NCBI RefSeq assembly: GCF_020564935.1
Contig: NZ_JAJCXB010000008.1
Span: 62,001-126,000 of the forward strand
Reading direction: 5' to 3'
Origin: Streptomyces pinistramenti
Lineage (GTDB): Bacteria; Actinomycetota; Actinomycetes; Streptomycetales; Streptomycetaceae
DNA: 64,000 nucleotides
The notes below the pieces were generated by a model. That model ran no database searches and was not told the DNA's origin. It saw only the letters and a program-made list of their open reading frames with translations. The position numbers and the translations under genes are program-made. Shown piece by piece: positions 52,214 through 61,321 of this stretch (within the stretch, counting starts at the first letter, position 1; every line of letters begins with the position of its first letter).

Positions 52214-53413
52214 TCAGGCCGTAGTGGCACCCGACGCGTTGCGACGGCGCAGCATGTACGCGCCGGCGCCGAGGCCACCGATCAGCAGGACCGAGCCGGC
52301 CGCCATGCCGCCGCCGGAGAGCGCCATGGCGCCCCCACCGGTGTGCATGCCACCGTGCGGGCGGCCACCGTGCTCACCGCCGCGCGCGCCACCACGGTCA
52401 CCACCGTGCTCGCCACCGCGCTCACCGCCGCGCTCGCCACCACGGTCACCGCCGCGCTCGCCACCACGGTCACCGCCGCGGTCGCCGCCACGCTCGCCAC
52501 CGCGCTCACCGCCACGCTCGCCACCGCGCTCGCCGCCCTGGCCCCAGTCGCCCAAGACGACGCCGGCGAGGGCGCCGCCACCGGTGTGCATGCCACCGTG
52601 CGGGCGGCCACCGCGGTCGTTGTCGCCACGGTCGTTGTCGCCACGGCCGTTGTCACCACGGTCGTTGTCACCGTGGCGGCCGTGCTCACCGCGGCCACCC
52701 TTGTCGTGGTCGCCGTGACGGCCGTTCTCACCGCGGCCACCGTTGTCACGCCCACCGTTGTCACGACCGCCATTGTCACGACCGCCGTTGTCGCGTCCCT
52801 CGTCGCCCATCAGCATGGCAAGGGCGCCACCGCCGGTGTGCACGCCACCGTGCGGCCGACCGCCGCGGTCGTTGTCGCCACGGTCGTTGTCACCGCGGTC
52901 GTTGTCACCGTGGCGGCCGTGCTCACCGCGGCCACCCTTGTCGTGGTCGCCGTGACGGCCGTTCTCACCGCGGCCGCCGTTGTCACGGCCACCGTTGTCA
53001 CGACCGCCATTGTCGCGGCCACCGTTGTCGCGTCCCTCGTCGCCCATGATCTTGGCGAGGGCGCCACCGCCGGTGTGCACGCCGCCGTGCGGGCGGCCAC
53101 CGCGGTCGTTGTCGCCACGGTCGTTGTCGCCACGGCCGTTGTCACCACGGTCGTTGTCACCGTGGCGGCCGTGCTCACCGCGGCCGCCCTTGTCGTGGTC
53201 GCCGTGACGGCCGCGCTCGTCGTGGTCGCCGTGACGGTCACCGTTGTCGCGGCCACCGTTGTCACGGTCGCCGTTGCCGCGGTCGCTGCTGTGGCTGTAG
53301 GAGCCTCCGTCGTGTCCGTCACCGCTGATGGACAGCGCGTAGGCGGCGGGTGTGGTGATGGCGAGGACCGCCGTAATGGCGGCGGAAGCAAACAGGGTGC
53401 GGGAAGTGCGCAT
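52214..53413 (-). CDS. repetitive Asp/Gly/Arg/His-rich secreted surface protein with C-terminal anchor
   Basis: A 399-residue protein. Residues 1-26 are a signal peptide (LFASAAITAVLAITTPAAYA). Residues 45-350 are highly repetitive: runs of RDNGG, GRHGDHDKGGRGEH, GDNDRGDNDRGGR and, in the third repeat, ERGG. Four copies of PHGG(V/M)HTGGGA start at residues 108, 187, 271 and 352, about 80 apart. The last copy precedes a hydrophobic helix (about 369-388, GSVLLIGGLGAGAYML) and RRRN, the layout of a cell-wall sorting signal but without LPxTG. The neighbouring class F sortase is the obvious candidate enzyme. The chain is very hydrophilic and probably disordered. Confidence 0.85.
   Translation of the reverse strand: MRTSRTLFASAAITAVLAITTPAAYALSISGDGHDGGSYSHSSDRGNGDRDNGGRDNGDRHGDHDERGRHGDHDKGGRGEHGRHGDNDRGDNGRGDNDRGDNDRGGRPHGGVHTGGGALAKIMGDEGRDNGGRDNGGRDNGGRDNGGRGENGRHGDHDKGGRGEHGRHGDNDRGDNDRGDNDRGGRPHGGVHTGGGALAMLMGDEGRDNGGRDNGGRDNGGRDNGGRGENGRHGDHDKGGRGEHGRHGDNDRGDNGRGDNDRGDNDRGGRPHGGMHTGGGALAGVVLGDWGQGGERGGERGGERGGERGGDRGGDRGGERGGDRGGERGGERGGEHGGDRGGARGGEHGGRPHGGMHTGGGAMALSGGGMAAGSVLLIGGLGAGAYMLRRRNASGATTA
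52330..53110. repeat. about 240-bp tandem repeats inside the surface protein gene
   Basis: The DNA encoding PHGG(V/M)HTGGGA recurs near 52336, 52576, 52828 and 53065, about 237-252 bases apart, each followed by near-identical RDNGG and GDNDR arrays. Shorter 15-base units (CCGTTGTCACGACCG-like) repeat within. Such arrays can change copy number by slippage or recombination. Confidence 0.8.
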
Positions 53414-54046
53414 GGAGACTTGTTTCCTTTCGCGTCGTTGCTGCGAGCGCAGACAGGTCGTCGGCTCATCGGATCGCAGTGCGACGTGATCACCGTCATC
53501 CGAAATGCGACTCCGCACCACCGGAGAGATCGGCATTCGGGGTACATCGTGGGCTCAACGAGTGGTATAGCCCCCGTTAATCACCCATTGGACGGCGCGC
53601 TGCGGTTCAGCCACGTCATCTCGATGGGGTAATCCGGCCGCACGGCCCGTTCGGACCGCTCCCCGTGCCTACACACCGCGTTGCCACCCGCCCCCGCCCC
53701 GCCGGCCGGAGGCCGCCGACCGTCCTCCACCCGCCTACCGGTGTCCACCCTCGGGGAGAACCCATCACCCCCGTATCAATTACCTTGCGGGGACCGCCAA
53801 TTCCTCACACGGCGAAATCGATGAGCATCAATTCGGCTGGCAATTAAACGAGTTGGCCATCCCACATCAACCATTCCCCACGCATACAGGGAGGTTGACT
53901 CCGCCCACCACATACCCCTCCTCCCCTCCTCCCCTCCTCCCCTCTCCTCCGGAACGCCACAGCGCCCGCCGGGGCTCCTGCGTGGAGTCGCTGCGGGCGC
54001 TGCGTCATGGTCCGGGTGGCACGGGACCGCCAGAGGCGGGGGTGGT
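53414..54046. other. gene-free stretch with AT-richer DNA and a G4-prone octamer repeat
   Basis: About 630 bases between the surface protein start and the FAD hydroxylase stop. The part next to the surface gene (53414-53630) should hold its promoter; 53760-53880 is AT-rich for this genome. At 53915-53950 the plus strand repeats CCCCTCCT four times, giving four GGGG runs on the minus strand. Open frames here lack coding character. Confidence 0.5.
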
Positions 54047-55681
54047 TCAGTCCTGGCAGAGGACCCGCCGCAGGACGTCGCGGAGTACTGCCTCCGGGTC
54101 GCCCACGCGCCCCGGGGAGCGCCAGGCCACGAATCCGTCCGGGCGCACCAGGACCGCGCCCTCGGGTGTGGTGCCGTGGGCCTTCGCCCAGTCGGCGCCT
54201 TCCTCGGGGGCCAGGTCGTCGTGCGGGCCGGTCCCCACGGCGTAGGAGACCAGCCGCCCCGGGCACATCGCGGCGGCGCGGTCCGCGGCGGCGCGCCAGG
54301 CGGCGCCGCCGGATCCGGTGAGCAGGACGAAGGACCGTTCGTAGAGGTCCAGGGTGGAGCAGCGGGACGTGGCGGAGCGCAGCCACAGGTGCGGGGCTCT
54401 GGTGCCGGGGGCTCCGGTCAGCTGCATCCGGGCGGGGACGACCGGCAGGTCGGCGGGCGGGTCGATGACCGCGCCGCGGGGGTAGGCGTAGCCGAGGGCG
54501 ACGGTGAGGACGCCCTTCTGCCGGCCGCCGCCGGTGCCGGGGGCCGCGTCGTATCCCGGGTGGCTGTGTTCGGCCGAGCGGGCCGACGCGCGGGCGCTGG
54601 TTTCGCGGGCGACGGGCTGCCGTTCCGCTTCGTAGCTCTGCAGCAGGCCGGGGCCTGCCGAGCCGTCCAGGACGGCGGCGAGCTTCCAGGCGAGGTTGTG
54701 GGCGTCCTGGATGCCGGTGTTGGAGCCGAAGGCGCCGGTGGGCGACATTTCGTGGGCGGAGTCGCCGGCGAGGAAGACCCGGCCGTCCACGTAGCGTTCG
54801 GCGACCCGCTCCGCCGCGTGCCAGGGCGCCTTTCCGGTGATCTCAACAGCCAGGCCCGGTACGCCGGTTGCCTCGCGGATGTGGCGTACGCACCGCTGGT
54901 CGGTGAAGTCCTCCAGGGTCTCGCCGCGCTCGGGGTGCCAGGGTGCGTGGAAGACCCAGTGCTCGCGGTTGTCGACGGGCAGGAGCGCGCCGTCGGCCTC
55001 GGGGTTGGTCAGGTAGCAGGCGATGAAGCGGCGGTCGCCGACCGCTTCGGCGAGGCCCGGCGCCCGGAAGGTGATGCTGACGTTGTGGAACAGGTCGCCC
55101 GGCCCGGTCTGTCCGATGCCGAGGCGTTCCCTGACGGGGCTCCGCGGGCCGTCGGCGGCGATGAGGTAGTCCGCGTGCAACGTGGTGTGCTCGCCGGTCT
55201 CCCGGTTCTTCGTCAGGGCACTCACCCCGTCGCGGTCCTGGTCGAAGGAGAGCAGCTCGGTGGAGAAACGCAGGTCGCCGCCCTGTTCGCGGGCGGCGCG
55301 CAGCAGGACGGGCTCCAGGTCGTTCTGGCTGCACAGACACCAGCCGGCCGGGCTGAAGCGGGCCAGCCCGCCCCCCGGATCCATTTCTCTGAACAGCCAT
55401 TCCTGGTCGTCGCCGGTGAGGGAGCCGGCTTGCAGAATGCCGTGGTTGTCGGCCAGGACGGAGGCGGCCTCGCGGATGCGGCGTTCGACTCCGGCGGCGC
55501 GGAACAGCTCCATCGTGCGGACGTTGTTGCCCCGGCCGCGGGGGTGCCGTGAGGTGTCGGAGTGCTTCTCGACCAGGACGTGCCCGACTCCCAGGCGTCC
55601 CAGGAAAAGTGACGCCGACAGACCCACCAGGGATCCGCCGACGATGACTACCGGAACCCTGTTCTCGACCGTTGTCTTCAT
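54047..55681 (-). CDS. FAD-dependent polyketide hydroxylase of the spore pigment cluster (whiE ORFVIII type)
   Basis: A 544-residue aromatic hydroxylase. VPVVIVGGSLVGLSASLFLG is the FAD motif, HPRGRGNNVRTMELFR the substrate-side signature, DYLIAADGPRSPVRERLGI the DG motif, and VFLAGDSAHEMSPTGAFGSNTGIQDAHNLAWKL the second FAD motif (GD). A C-terminal thioredoxin-like domain ends in CQD. It is divergent from the SchA/CurD gene, exactly as whiE ORFVIII is from ORFI, and probably hydroxylates the pigment at a late stage. Confidence 0.92.
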   Translation of the reverse strand: MKTTVENRVPVVIVGGSLVGLSASLFLGRLGVGHVLVEKHSDTSRHPRGRGNNVRTMELFRAAGVERRIREAASVLADNHGILQAGSLTGDDQEWLFREMDPGGGLARFSPAGWCLCSQNDLEPVLLRAAREQGGDLRFSTELLSFDQDRDGVSALTKNRETGEHTTLHADYLIAADGPRSPVRERLGIGQTGPGDLFHNVSITFRAPGLAEAVGDRRFIACYLTNPEADGALLPVDNREHWVFHAPWHPERGETLEDFTDQRCVRHIREATGVPGLAVEITGKAPWHAAERVAERYVDGRVFLAGDSAHEMSPTGAFGSNTGIQDAHNLAWKLAAVLDGSAGPGLLQSYEAERQPVARETSARASARSAEHSHPGYDAAPGTGGGRQKGVLTVALGYAYPRGAVIDPPADLPVVPARMQLTGAPGTRAPHLWLRSATSRCSTLDLYERSFVLLTGSGGAAWRAAADRAAAMCPGRLVSYAVGTGPHDDLAPEEGADWAKAHGTTPEGAVLVRPDGFVAWRSPGRVGDPEAVLRDVLRRVLCQD

Positions 55682-55928
55682 TGCGTGCTCCAGCTCCAGC
55701 GGCGGCGCGTACGGAGCTGGAGTTTCCCCTGATGGCGGGCTATTCGATCATGCTTCACCCGCTTGGCTCACAGATCTCGCGCGGCTTCTCGGGGACGGCG
55801 ACGATCAACAGGACGGCCACACGCGGAGCGGGGGCCGTCGGCACTCGCCGGGCCTGGCGCCCGCAGTGCACCAGGGTCTGACGGCCCGCCACCGAATCTG
55901 TTCCCGCCCCGAGGAAGTTGCGTAGACG

Positions 55929-57047
55929 ATGACAACGCTGTCGGAACGAATATCCCAATCCGCCTTCGACGGCTCACGCCTTCGGGTCGTCTTGCTGCTG
56001 GACCTCCACGACGGCGCCCAGCAGCGCTTCCTCGAAGCGTACGAGCACCTGCGCAACCAGGTGGCTTCGGTGCCAGGACACCTCACCGACCAGCTGTGCC
56101 AGTCCATCGAGAACCCGTCGCAGTGGCTCATCACCAGCGAGTGGGAGAGCGCACCGCCGTTCCTCGCCTGGGTCAACAGCGAAGAGCACGTCAAGATGGT
56201 GCAGCCGCTGCACAGTTGTGTACGGGACACCCGCTCGCTGCGCTTCAGCGTCCTGCGGGAGACCTCGAACACCGCGGCGCTCGCCTCCGAGCCCCTCAAG
56301 GGCCGCCTCCAGTCCTCCCCCCGCGTCGGTGACGGCGTGGTACGGCACGCCCTGACCTTCACCGTGAAGCCGGGCAGTGAGGAGCAGGTCGCGGAGATCC
56401 TCGCCGGATACACCTCGCCGGAGGCCCGGGTAGACGACAGCACCCGGCTGGTGCGCACCTCGCTCTTCATGCACAAGAACCGCGTCGTGCGGGCGGTCGA
56501 GGTGCAGGGCGACCTGGTTGCGGCGCTGCGGCACGTCGCCCAGCAGCCCGAGGTCAGGGAGGTCGAGGAGGCGATCAACCCGTACCTGGAGCAGGACCGG
56601 GACCTCAACGACGCGAACTCCGCGCGGGTGTTCTTCACCCGGGCCGCGCTGCCCGCCGTGCACCATGTGGCGGCCGGCGGGCAGGAGTCGGCGGACGTCC
56701 GGCGGCACGCGCTGTTCTATCCGGCCAAGGAAGGCTGCGGGATGGCGCTGGCCCGGCTGCTGGCGCAGCAGGACGAGCTGGCGGCCGACGATCCGGCGAG
56801 TCCGATCAGCGGCAGCACCGTCTTCCAGCGCGACGACATCGTCGTCCGCCTCATCGACGTGCGGGTTCCGCTGGAGAGCGACCCGGCGCTGGTGCTCGGT
56901 GTGCACGGCAACCGCAAGGCGGACGTGCTGCGGCGGCTGCTGGACACCGACGAGGCCGGCGGTCTGTCGACCGACCGGGACCTTGCGCACTTCCTTGCGC
57001 GGTCCGACATGGACCTCATCACCGACCGCCGGGCACCGCAGTCCTGA
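55929..57047 (+). CDS. SchA/CurD-domain protein (whiE ORFI type)
   Basis: A 372-residue protein. Residues 15-105 look like an antibiotic-biosynthesis monooxygenase-like ferredoxin fold (RVVLLLDLHDGAQQRFLEAYEHLR, WLITSEWESAPPFLAWVN). Residues about 130-372 are the SchA/CurD-like region found only in spore pigment clusters, with VRTSLFMHKNRVVRAVEVQGDL and DIVVRLIDVRVPLESDPAL. Its biochemical role is unsettled. It is first in the pigment operon; 247 bases of divergent promoter DNA precede it. Confidence 0.9.
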   Translation: MTTLSERISQSAFDGSRLRVVLLLDLHDGAQQRFLEAYEHLRNQVASVPGHLTDQLCQSIENPSQWLITSEWESAPPFLAWVNSEEHVKMVQPLHSCVRDTRSLRFSVLRETSNTAALASEPLKGRLQSSPRVGDGVVRHALTFTVKPGSEEQVAEILAGYTSPEARVDDSTRLVRTSLFMHKNRVVRAVEVQGDLVAALRHVAQQPEVREVEEAINPYLEQDRDLNDANSARVFFTRAALPAVHHVAAGGQESADVRRHALFYPAKEGCGMALARLLAQQDELAADDPASPISGSTVFQRDDIVVRLIDVRVPLESDPALVLGVHGNRKADVLRRLLDTDEAGGLSTDRDLAHFLARSDMDLITDRRAPQS

Positions 57048-57143
57048 GCGGCCTTCCGCGGCGGCCGGCGGGCTCTGCGCACCGCCCGTCCGGCCCCCGC
57101 GGCTCCCCACACCGTCGGCACCACGTACCTGGAGGAATCAGTC

Positions 57144-57578
57144 ATGACCACGCACCGCCCACGCATCGTGGACCTCAGCGAGACGCAGCCCAACCGGCGC
57201 CGCGGAGGTGACCTGCGCGCGATGCTGACACCCAGCGCGGTGGGCGCCACGAGCGGCTTCATGGGCATGGCCCTGGTGCAGCCGGGCGAGCAGATCGGCG
57301 AGCACTACCACCCGTACTCCGAGGAGTTCGTCTACGTCGTCAGCGGCGCCCTGGAGGTGGACCTCGACGGTGAGCCGCACCCGATCCGGCCCGACCAGGG
57401 GCTGCTGATCCCCATCCGGATGCGGCACCGCTTCCGTAATGTCGGGGACGTCGAGGCCCGGATGGTCTTCCACCTCGGCCCGCTGGCGCCGCGCCCGGAG
57501 CTGGGCCACGTGGACACCGAGGGCGCGGATGCCGTCTCGCCTGCGGCCCCACCCGAACGAGCGGAGCCGGTGTCATGA
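57144..57578 (+). CDS. cupin-fold protein (whiE ORFII type)
   Basis: A 144-residue single cupin. [31 protein letters not shown] carries the metal-binding His-x-His and Glu of motif 1, and [15 protein letters not shown] motif 2. The N-terminal [21 protein letters not shown] is the usual spore-pigment cupin start. It probably aids folding or oxidation of the polyketide. GGAGG lies before ATG 57144; its stop overlaps KS-alpha by four bases. Confidence 0.91.
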   Translation: MTTHRPRIVDLSETQPNRRRGGDLRAMLTPSAVGATSGFMGMALVQPGEQIGEHYHPYSEEFVYVVSGALEVDLDGEPHPIRPDQGLLIPIRMRHRFRNVGDVEARMVFHLGPLAPRPELGHVDTEGADAVSPAAPPERAEPVS

Positions 57579-58837
57579 CCCGCCGTATCGCGGTGACCGG
57601 GATCGGCATTGTCGCTCCGGGCGGTGTGGGGGTTCCCGCGTTCTGGGACCTGCTGACCGCCGGGCGTACGGCGACCCGGGGCATCACCCTCTTCGATCCG
57701 ACGGGCTTCCGCTCGCGGATCGCCGCGGAGTGCGACTTCGACCCGGCGGCCCACGGGCTGAGCGAGGAACAGGTCGCGCGCTCGGACCGGTACATCCAGT
57801 TCGCGTTGGTGGCGGCCGGCGAGGCGCTGCGGGACGCGGGCCTGGATCCCGGTACGGAGGATCCGTGGCGGGTCGGGGTGTCCCTGGGCACCGCGGTCGG
57901 CGGCACCACGCGCCTGGAGAACGACTACGTCGCCGTCAGCGGTTCCGGGGCGCGGTGGGATGTGGACCACCGGCCGGCCGGCCGCCACCTGCACCGGGCC
58001 TTCTCCCCCAGCTCACTGGCCTCGGCCGTGGCGGAGGAGATCGGGGCGCAGGGCCCGGTGCAGACCGTTTCGACGGGCTGCACCTCCGGGCTCGACGCGA
58101 TCGGGTACGCGTTCCACTCCATCGAGGAGGGCCGGGTCGATGTGTGCATCGCCGGCGCTTCGGACTCGCCGATCTCCCCGATCACGGTGGCGTGCTTCGA
58201 CGCGATCAAGGCGACGTCGGCGAACAACGACGACCCCGCGCACGCCTCCCGGCCGTTCGACGCGCACCGCGACGGGTTCGTCATGGGCGAGGGCGGCGCC
58301 GTCCTCGTGCTGGAGGAGCTGGAGCACGCCCGTGCCCGCGGCGCCACCGTGCACTGCGAGATCCGCGGCTACGCCACCTTCGGCAACGCGTACCACATGA
58401 CGGGTCTCACCCAGGAGGGCCTGGAGATGGCCGAGGCGATCAATCACGCGCTCGGCCATGCCCGGCTGGACAGTTCGCACGTCGACTACGTCAACGCGCA
58501 CGGTTCGGGCACCAAGCAGAACGACCGGCACGAGACCGCGGCGGTCAAGCGGTCGCTGGGCGCCCGCGCCTACAAGGTGCCGATGAGTTCCATCAAGTCG
58601 ATGGTGGGCCACTCGCTGGGTGCGATAGGCGCGATCGAGATCGTGGCGTCCGTCCTGGCCCTGACCCATCAGGTCGTACCGCCGACCGCCAACTACGAGA
58701 CCCCTGACCCGGAGTGCGACCTGGACTACGTGCCGCGGACCGCCCGTGCGGTGAAGCTGCGGTCCGTGCTCTCGGTCGGCAGCGGGTTCGGCGGCTTCCA
58801 GTCCGCCGTGGTCCTGAGCCAACCGGGTGGGAGGTAG
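57575..58837 (+). CDS. type II polyketide ketosynthase alpha (whiE ORFIII type)
   Basis: A 420-residue condensing enzyme. The nucleophile is Cys169 in [15 protein letters not shown], and the catalytic histidines are in [16 protein letters not shown] and [13 protein letters not shown]. With the CLF it builds the poly-beta-ketone from malonyl-ACP. It is coupled to the cupin and, after two bases, to the CLF gene. Order and motifs match the spore pigment class. Confidence 0.95.
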   Translation: MTRRIAVTGIGIVAPGGVGVPAFWDLLTAGRTATRGITLFDPTGFRSRIAAECDFDPAAHGLSEEQVARSDRYIQFALVAAGEALRDAGLDPGTEDPWRVGVSLGTAVGGTTRLENDYVAVSGSGARWDVDHRPAGRHLHRAFSPSSLASAVAEEIGAQGPVQTVSTGCTSGLDAIGYAFHSIEEGRVDVCIAGASDSPISPITVACFDAIKATSANNDDPAHASRPFDAHRDGFVMGEGGAVLVLEELEHARARGATVHCEIRGYATFGNAYHMTGLTQEGLEMAEAINHALGHARLDSSHVDYVNAHGSGTKQNDRHETAAVKRSLGARAYKVPMSSIKSMVGHSLGAIGAIEIVASVLALTHQVVPPTANYETPDPECDLDYVPRTARAVKLRSVLSVGSGFGGFQSAVVLSQPGGR

Positions 58838-58839
58838 AG

Positions 58840-60090
58840 ATGAGCTCTGGGCAAGAACGCCGTTGCGTCATCACGGGCATGGGTGTGGTGGCCCCCAACG
58901 GGGTGAGCGCCGACGCCTTCTGGAAGGCGACCAGGGAAGGGATCAGCGTCCTGGAACGGGTCACCCGCGAGGGCTGCGAGCAGCTGCCGCTGAAGGTGGC
59001 GGGCGAGGTCCGTGACTTTGATCCGACGGCGCTGATCGAGGAGCGCTTCCTCGTGCAGACGGACCGGTTCACGCACTTCGCCATGGCTGCGGCCAACCTC
59101 GCGCTGGACGACGCGCGGCTGGGTGCGACGGACGAGGACCGTTCGCCGTACGCGGTCGGGGTGATGACCGCCGCCGGATCCGGCGGCGGCGAGTTCGGGC
59201 AGCGGGAGCTCCAGCGGCTGTGGGGAAAGGGATCCCGGCACGTCGGCCCGTACCAGTCCATCGCGTGGTTCTACGCGGCGAGCACCGGGCAGATCTCCAT
59301 CCGCGGCGGCTTCAAGGGCCCGTGCGGGGTGGTGGCGAGCGACGAGGCGGGGGGCCTGGACGCGCTCGCGCAGGCGGCCCGCACGATCCGGCGCGGCACC
59401 GATGCCATGGTCGTGGGTGCCGCCGAGGCGCCGCTCGCCCCGTACTCGATCGTCTGCCAGCTGGGGTACGAGGATCTCAGCGGCGTCGAGGAACCGGCGC
59501 GCGCCTACCGCCCGTTCACCCAGAGTGCCTGCGGCTTCGTGCCTGCCGAGGGCGGGGCCATGCTGGTGGTCGAGGAGGAGGGGAAGGCACTCGCGCGGGG
59601 CGCGCAGATCCGCGCGGTGGTGGCAGGCCACGCGGCGACGTTCACCGGGCCGTCCCGGTGGGCGGAGTCCCGGGCGGGTCTCGCGCAGGCGATCCGGGGG
59701 GCGCTGAAGGACGCGCGGTGCGCCCCGGAGGAGATCGACGTGGTGTTCGCCGACGCGCTGGGCGTGCCGACGGCCGACCGCGCCGAGGCGCTGGCGCTGG
59801 CGGACGCGCTGGGCGGGCACGCGTCGCGGGTTCCGGTCACCGCACCCAAGACCGGCATCGGGCGCGCGTACTGCGGCGCCCCTGTCCTGGACACGGCGGC
59901 CGCGGTGCTCTCCCTGGAGCACGGCGTCGTGCCGCCCACCCCGAACGTCGTCGATGTCTGCCACGACCTCGATGTGGTGACCGGCAGGGCCCGCCCCGCC
60001 GCGTTGCGCACGGCGCTCGTACTGAGCCGGGGCCTGATGGGCTCGAACGCGGCGCTCGTGCTGCGGCAGGGCGACCGGACCCCCTCGTGA
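58840..60090 (+). CDS. chain-length factor, KS-beta (whiE ORFIV type)
   Basis: A 416-residue KS homologue without the nucleophile. At the position of the KS-alpha Cys it has Glu169 (PCGVVASDEAGGLDAL), where many antibiotic CLFs carry Gln. It dimerises with KS-alpha and sets chain length, usually 24 carbons in spore pigments. ATG 58840 follows GGGAGG; the frame is open to 58714 but that part overlaps KS-alpha. An ACP gene follows after 15 bases. Confidence 0.95.
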   Translation: MSSGQERRCVITGMGVVAPNGVSADAFWKATREGISVLERVTREGCEQLPLKVAGEVRDFDPTALIEERFLVQTDRFTHFAMAAANLALDDARLGATDEDRSPYAVGVMTAAGSGGGEFGQRELQRLWGKGSRHVGPYQSIAWFYAASTGQISIRGGFKGPCGVVASDEAGGLDALAQAARTIRRGTDAMVVGAAEAPLAPYSIVCQLGYEDLSGVEEPARAYRPFTQSACGFVPAEGGAMLVVEEEGKALARGAQIRAVVAGHAATFTGPSRWAESRAGLAQAIRGALKDARCAPEEIDVVFADALGVPTADRAEALALADALGGHASRVPVTAPKTGIGRAYCGAPVLDTAAAVLSLEHGVVPPTPNVVDVCHDLDVVTGRARPAALRTALVLSRGLMGSNAALVLRQGDRTPS

Positions 60091-60105
60091 AAAGGAGAAC
60101 TGCTC

Positions 60106-60844
<739 letters not shown>

Positions 60845-60904
60845 CGCCCGCCAGGCCCCCGTTCGTACCGCCGCCGCCCCGGCGGCAAGGAAGGAACCCT
60901 CCCG

Positions 60905-61237
60905 ATGCACCACGCTCTGATCGTCGCCCGTATGGCGCCGGAGTCGGCTCCGGATATCGCCGACGTGTTCAGCGCGTCCGACCGCACGGAACTGCCGAGT
61001 CTGGTCGGCGTCACCCGGCGGACGCTCTTCCAGTTCGGCGACGTGTATCTGCACCTCATCGAATCGGAACAGCCGCCGGGCCCGGAGATCGCCAAGGTGA
61101 CCGGACATCCCGAGTTCCGCGCCATCAGCGACAAGCTGTCCGCCTACGTCAGCCCGTACGACCCGGAGACCTGGCGGGGCCCGAAGGACGCGATGGCCCA
61201 CCAGTTCTACCGCTGGGAGCGTGACGGCCGGCCCTGA
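60905..61237 (+). CDS. TcmI-type polyketide cyclase (whiE ORFVII type)
   Basis: A 110-residue ferredoxin-like cyclase. HHALIVARMAPESAPDIADVF, LPSLVGVTRRTLFQFGDVYLHLIESE and PETWRGPKDAMAHQFYRWE match the TcmI/SchD family, which closes later rings of aromatic polyketides. AAGGAAGG precedes ATG 60905. It is the last gene of the pigment operon, followed by a strong hairpin. Confidence 0.93.
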   Translation: MHHALIVARMAPESAPDIADVFSASDRTELPSLVGVTRRTLFQFGDVYLHLIESEQPPGPEIAKVTGHPEFRAISDKLSAYVSPYDPETWRGPKDAMAHQFYRWERDGRP

Positions 61238-61250
61238 CCGGCCAGGACCG

Positions 61251-61303
61251 CACGCAGCAGGCCGCCTGCCGGGGAACTCCTCCGGCAGGCGGCCTGCTGC
61301 GTG
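61251..61303. terminator. 22-bp perfect hairpin, bidirectional terminator
   Basis: Arms 61251-61272 and 61282-61303 are perfectly complementary (CACGCAGCAGG start, 22 bp) with a 9-base loop. It lies between the convergent stops of the TcmI-type cyclase and the O-methyltransferase and can serve both. Confidence 0.92.
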
Positions 61304-61321
61304 GTGCGGAATCGGATCGTG

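Noticed and set aside
52330..53110. Regular repeats that could suggest a CRISPR array
   Set aside because: The repeats are continuous coding DNA with 15-base subunits and no unique spacers; no cas genes are near.
52343..53632. Long plus-strand frame rich in Ala/Val/Thr across the surface protein gene
   Set aside because: It is the antisense of the repetitive protein. The minus frame has signal peptide, repeats and anchor; the plus frame has only low-complexity sequence.
58714..58839. Earlier in-frame start for the chain-length factor
   Set aside because: It lies inside KS-alpha and reads as an out-of-frame shadow; GGGAGG before ATG 58840 decides the start.
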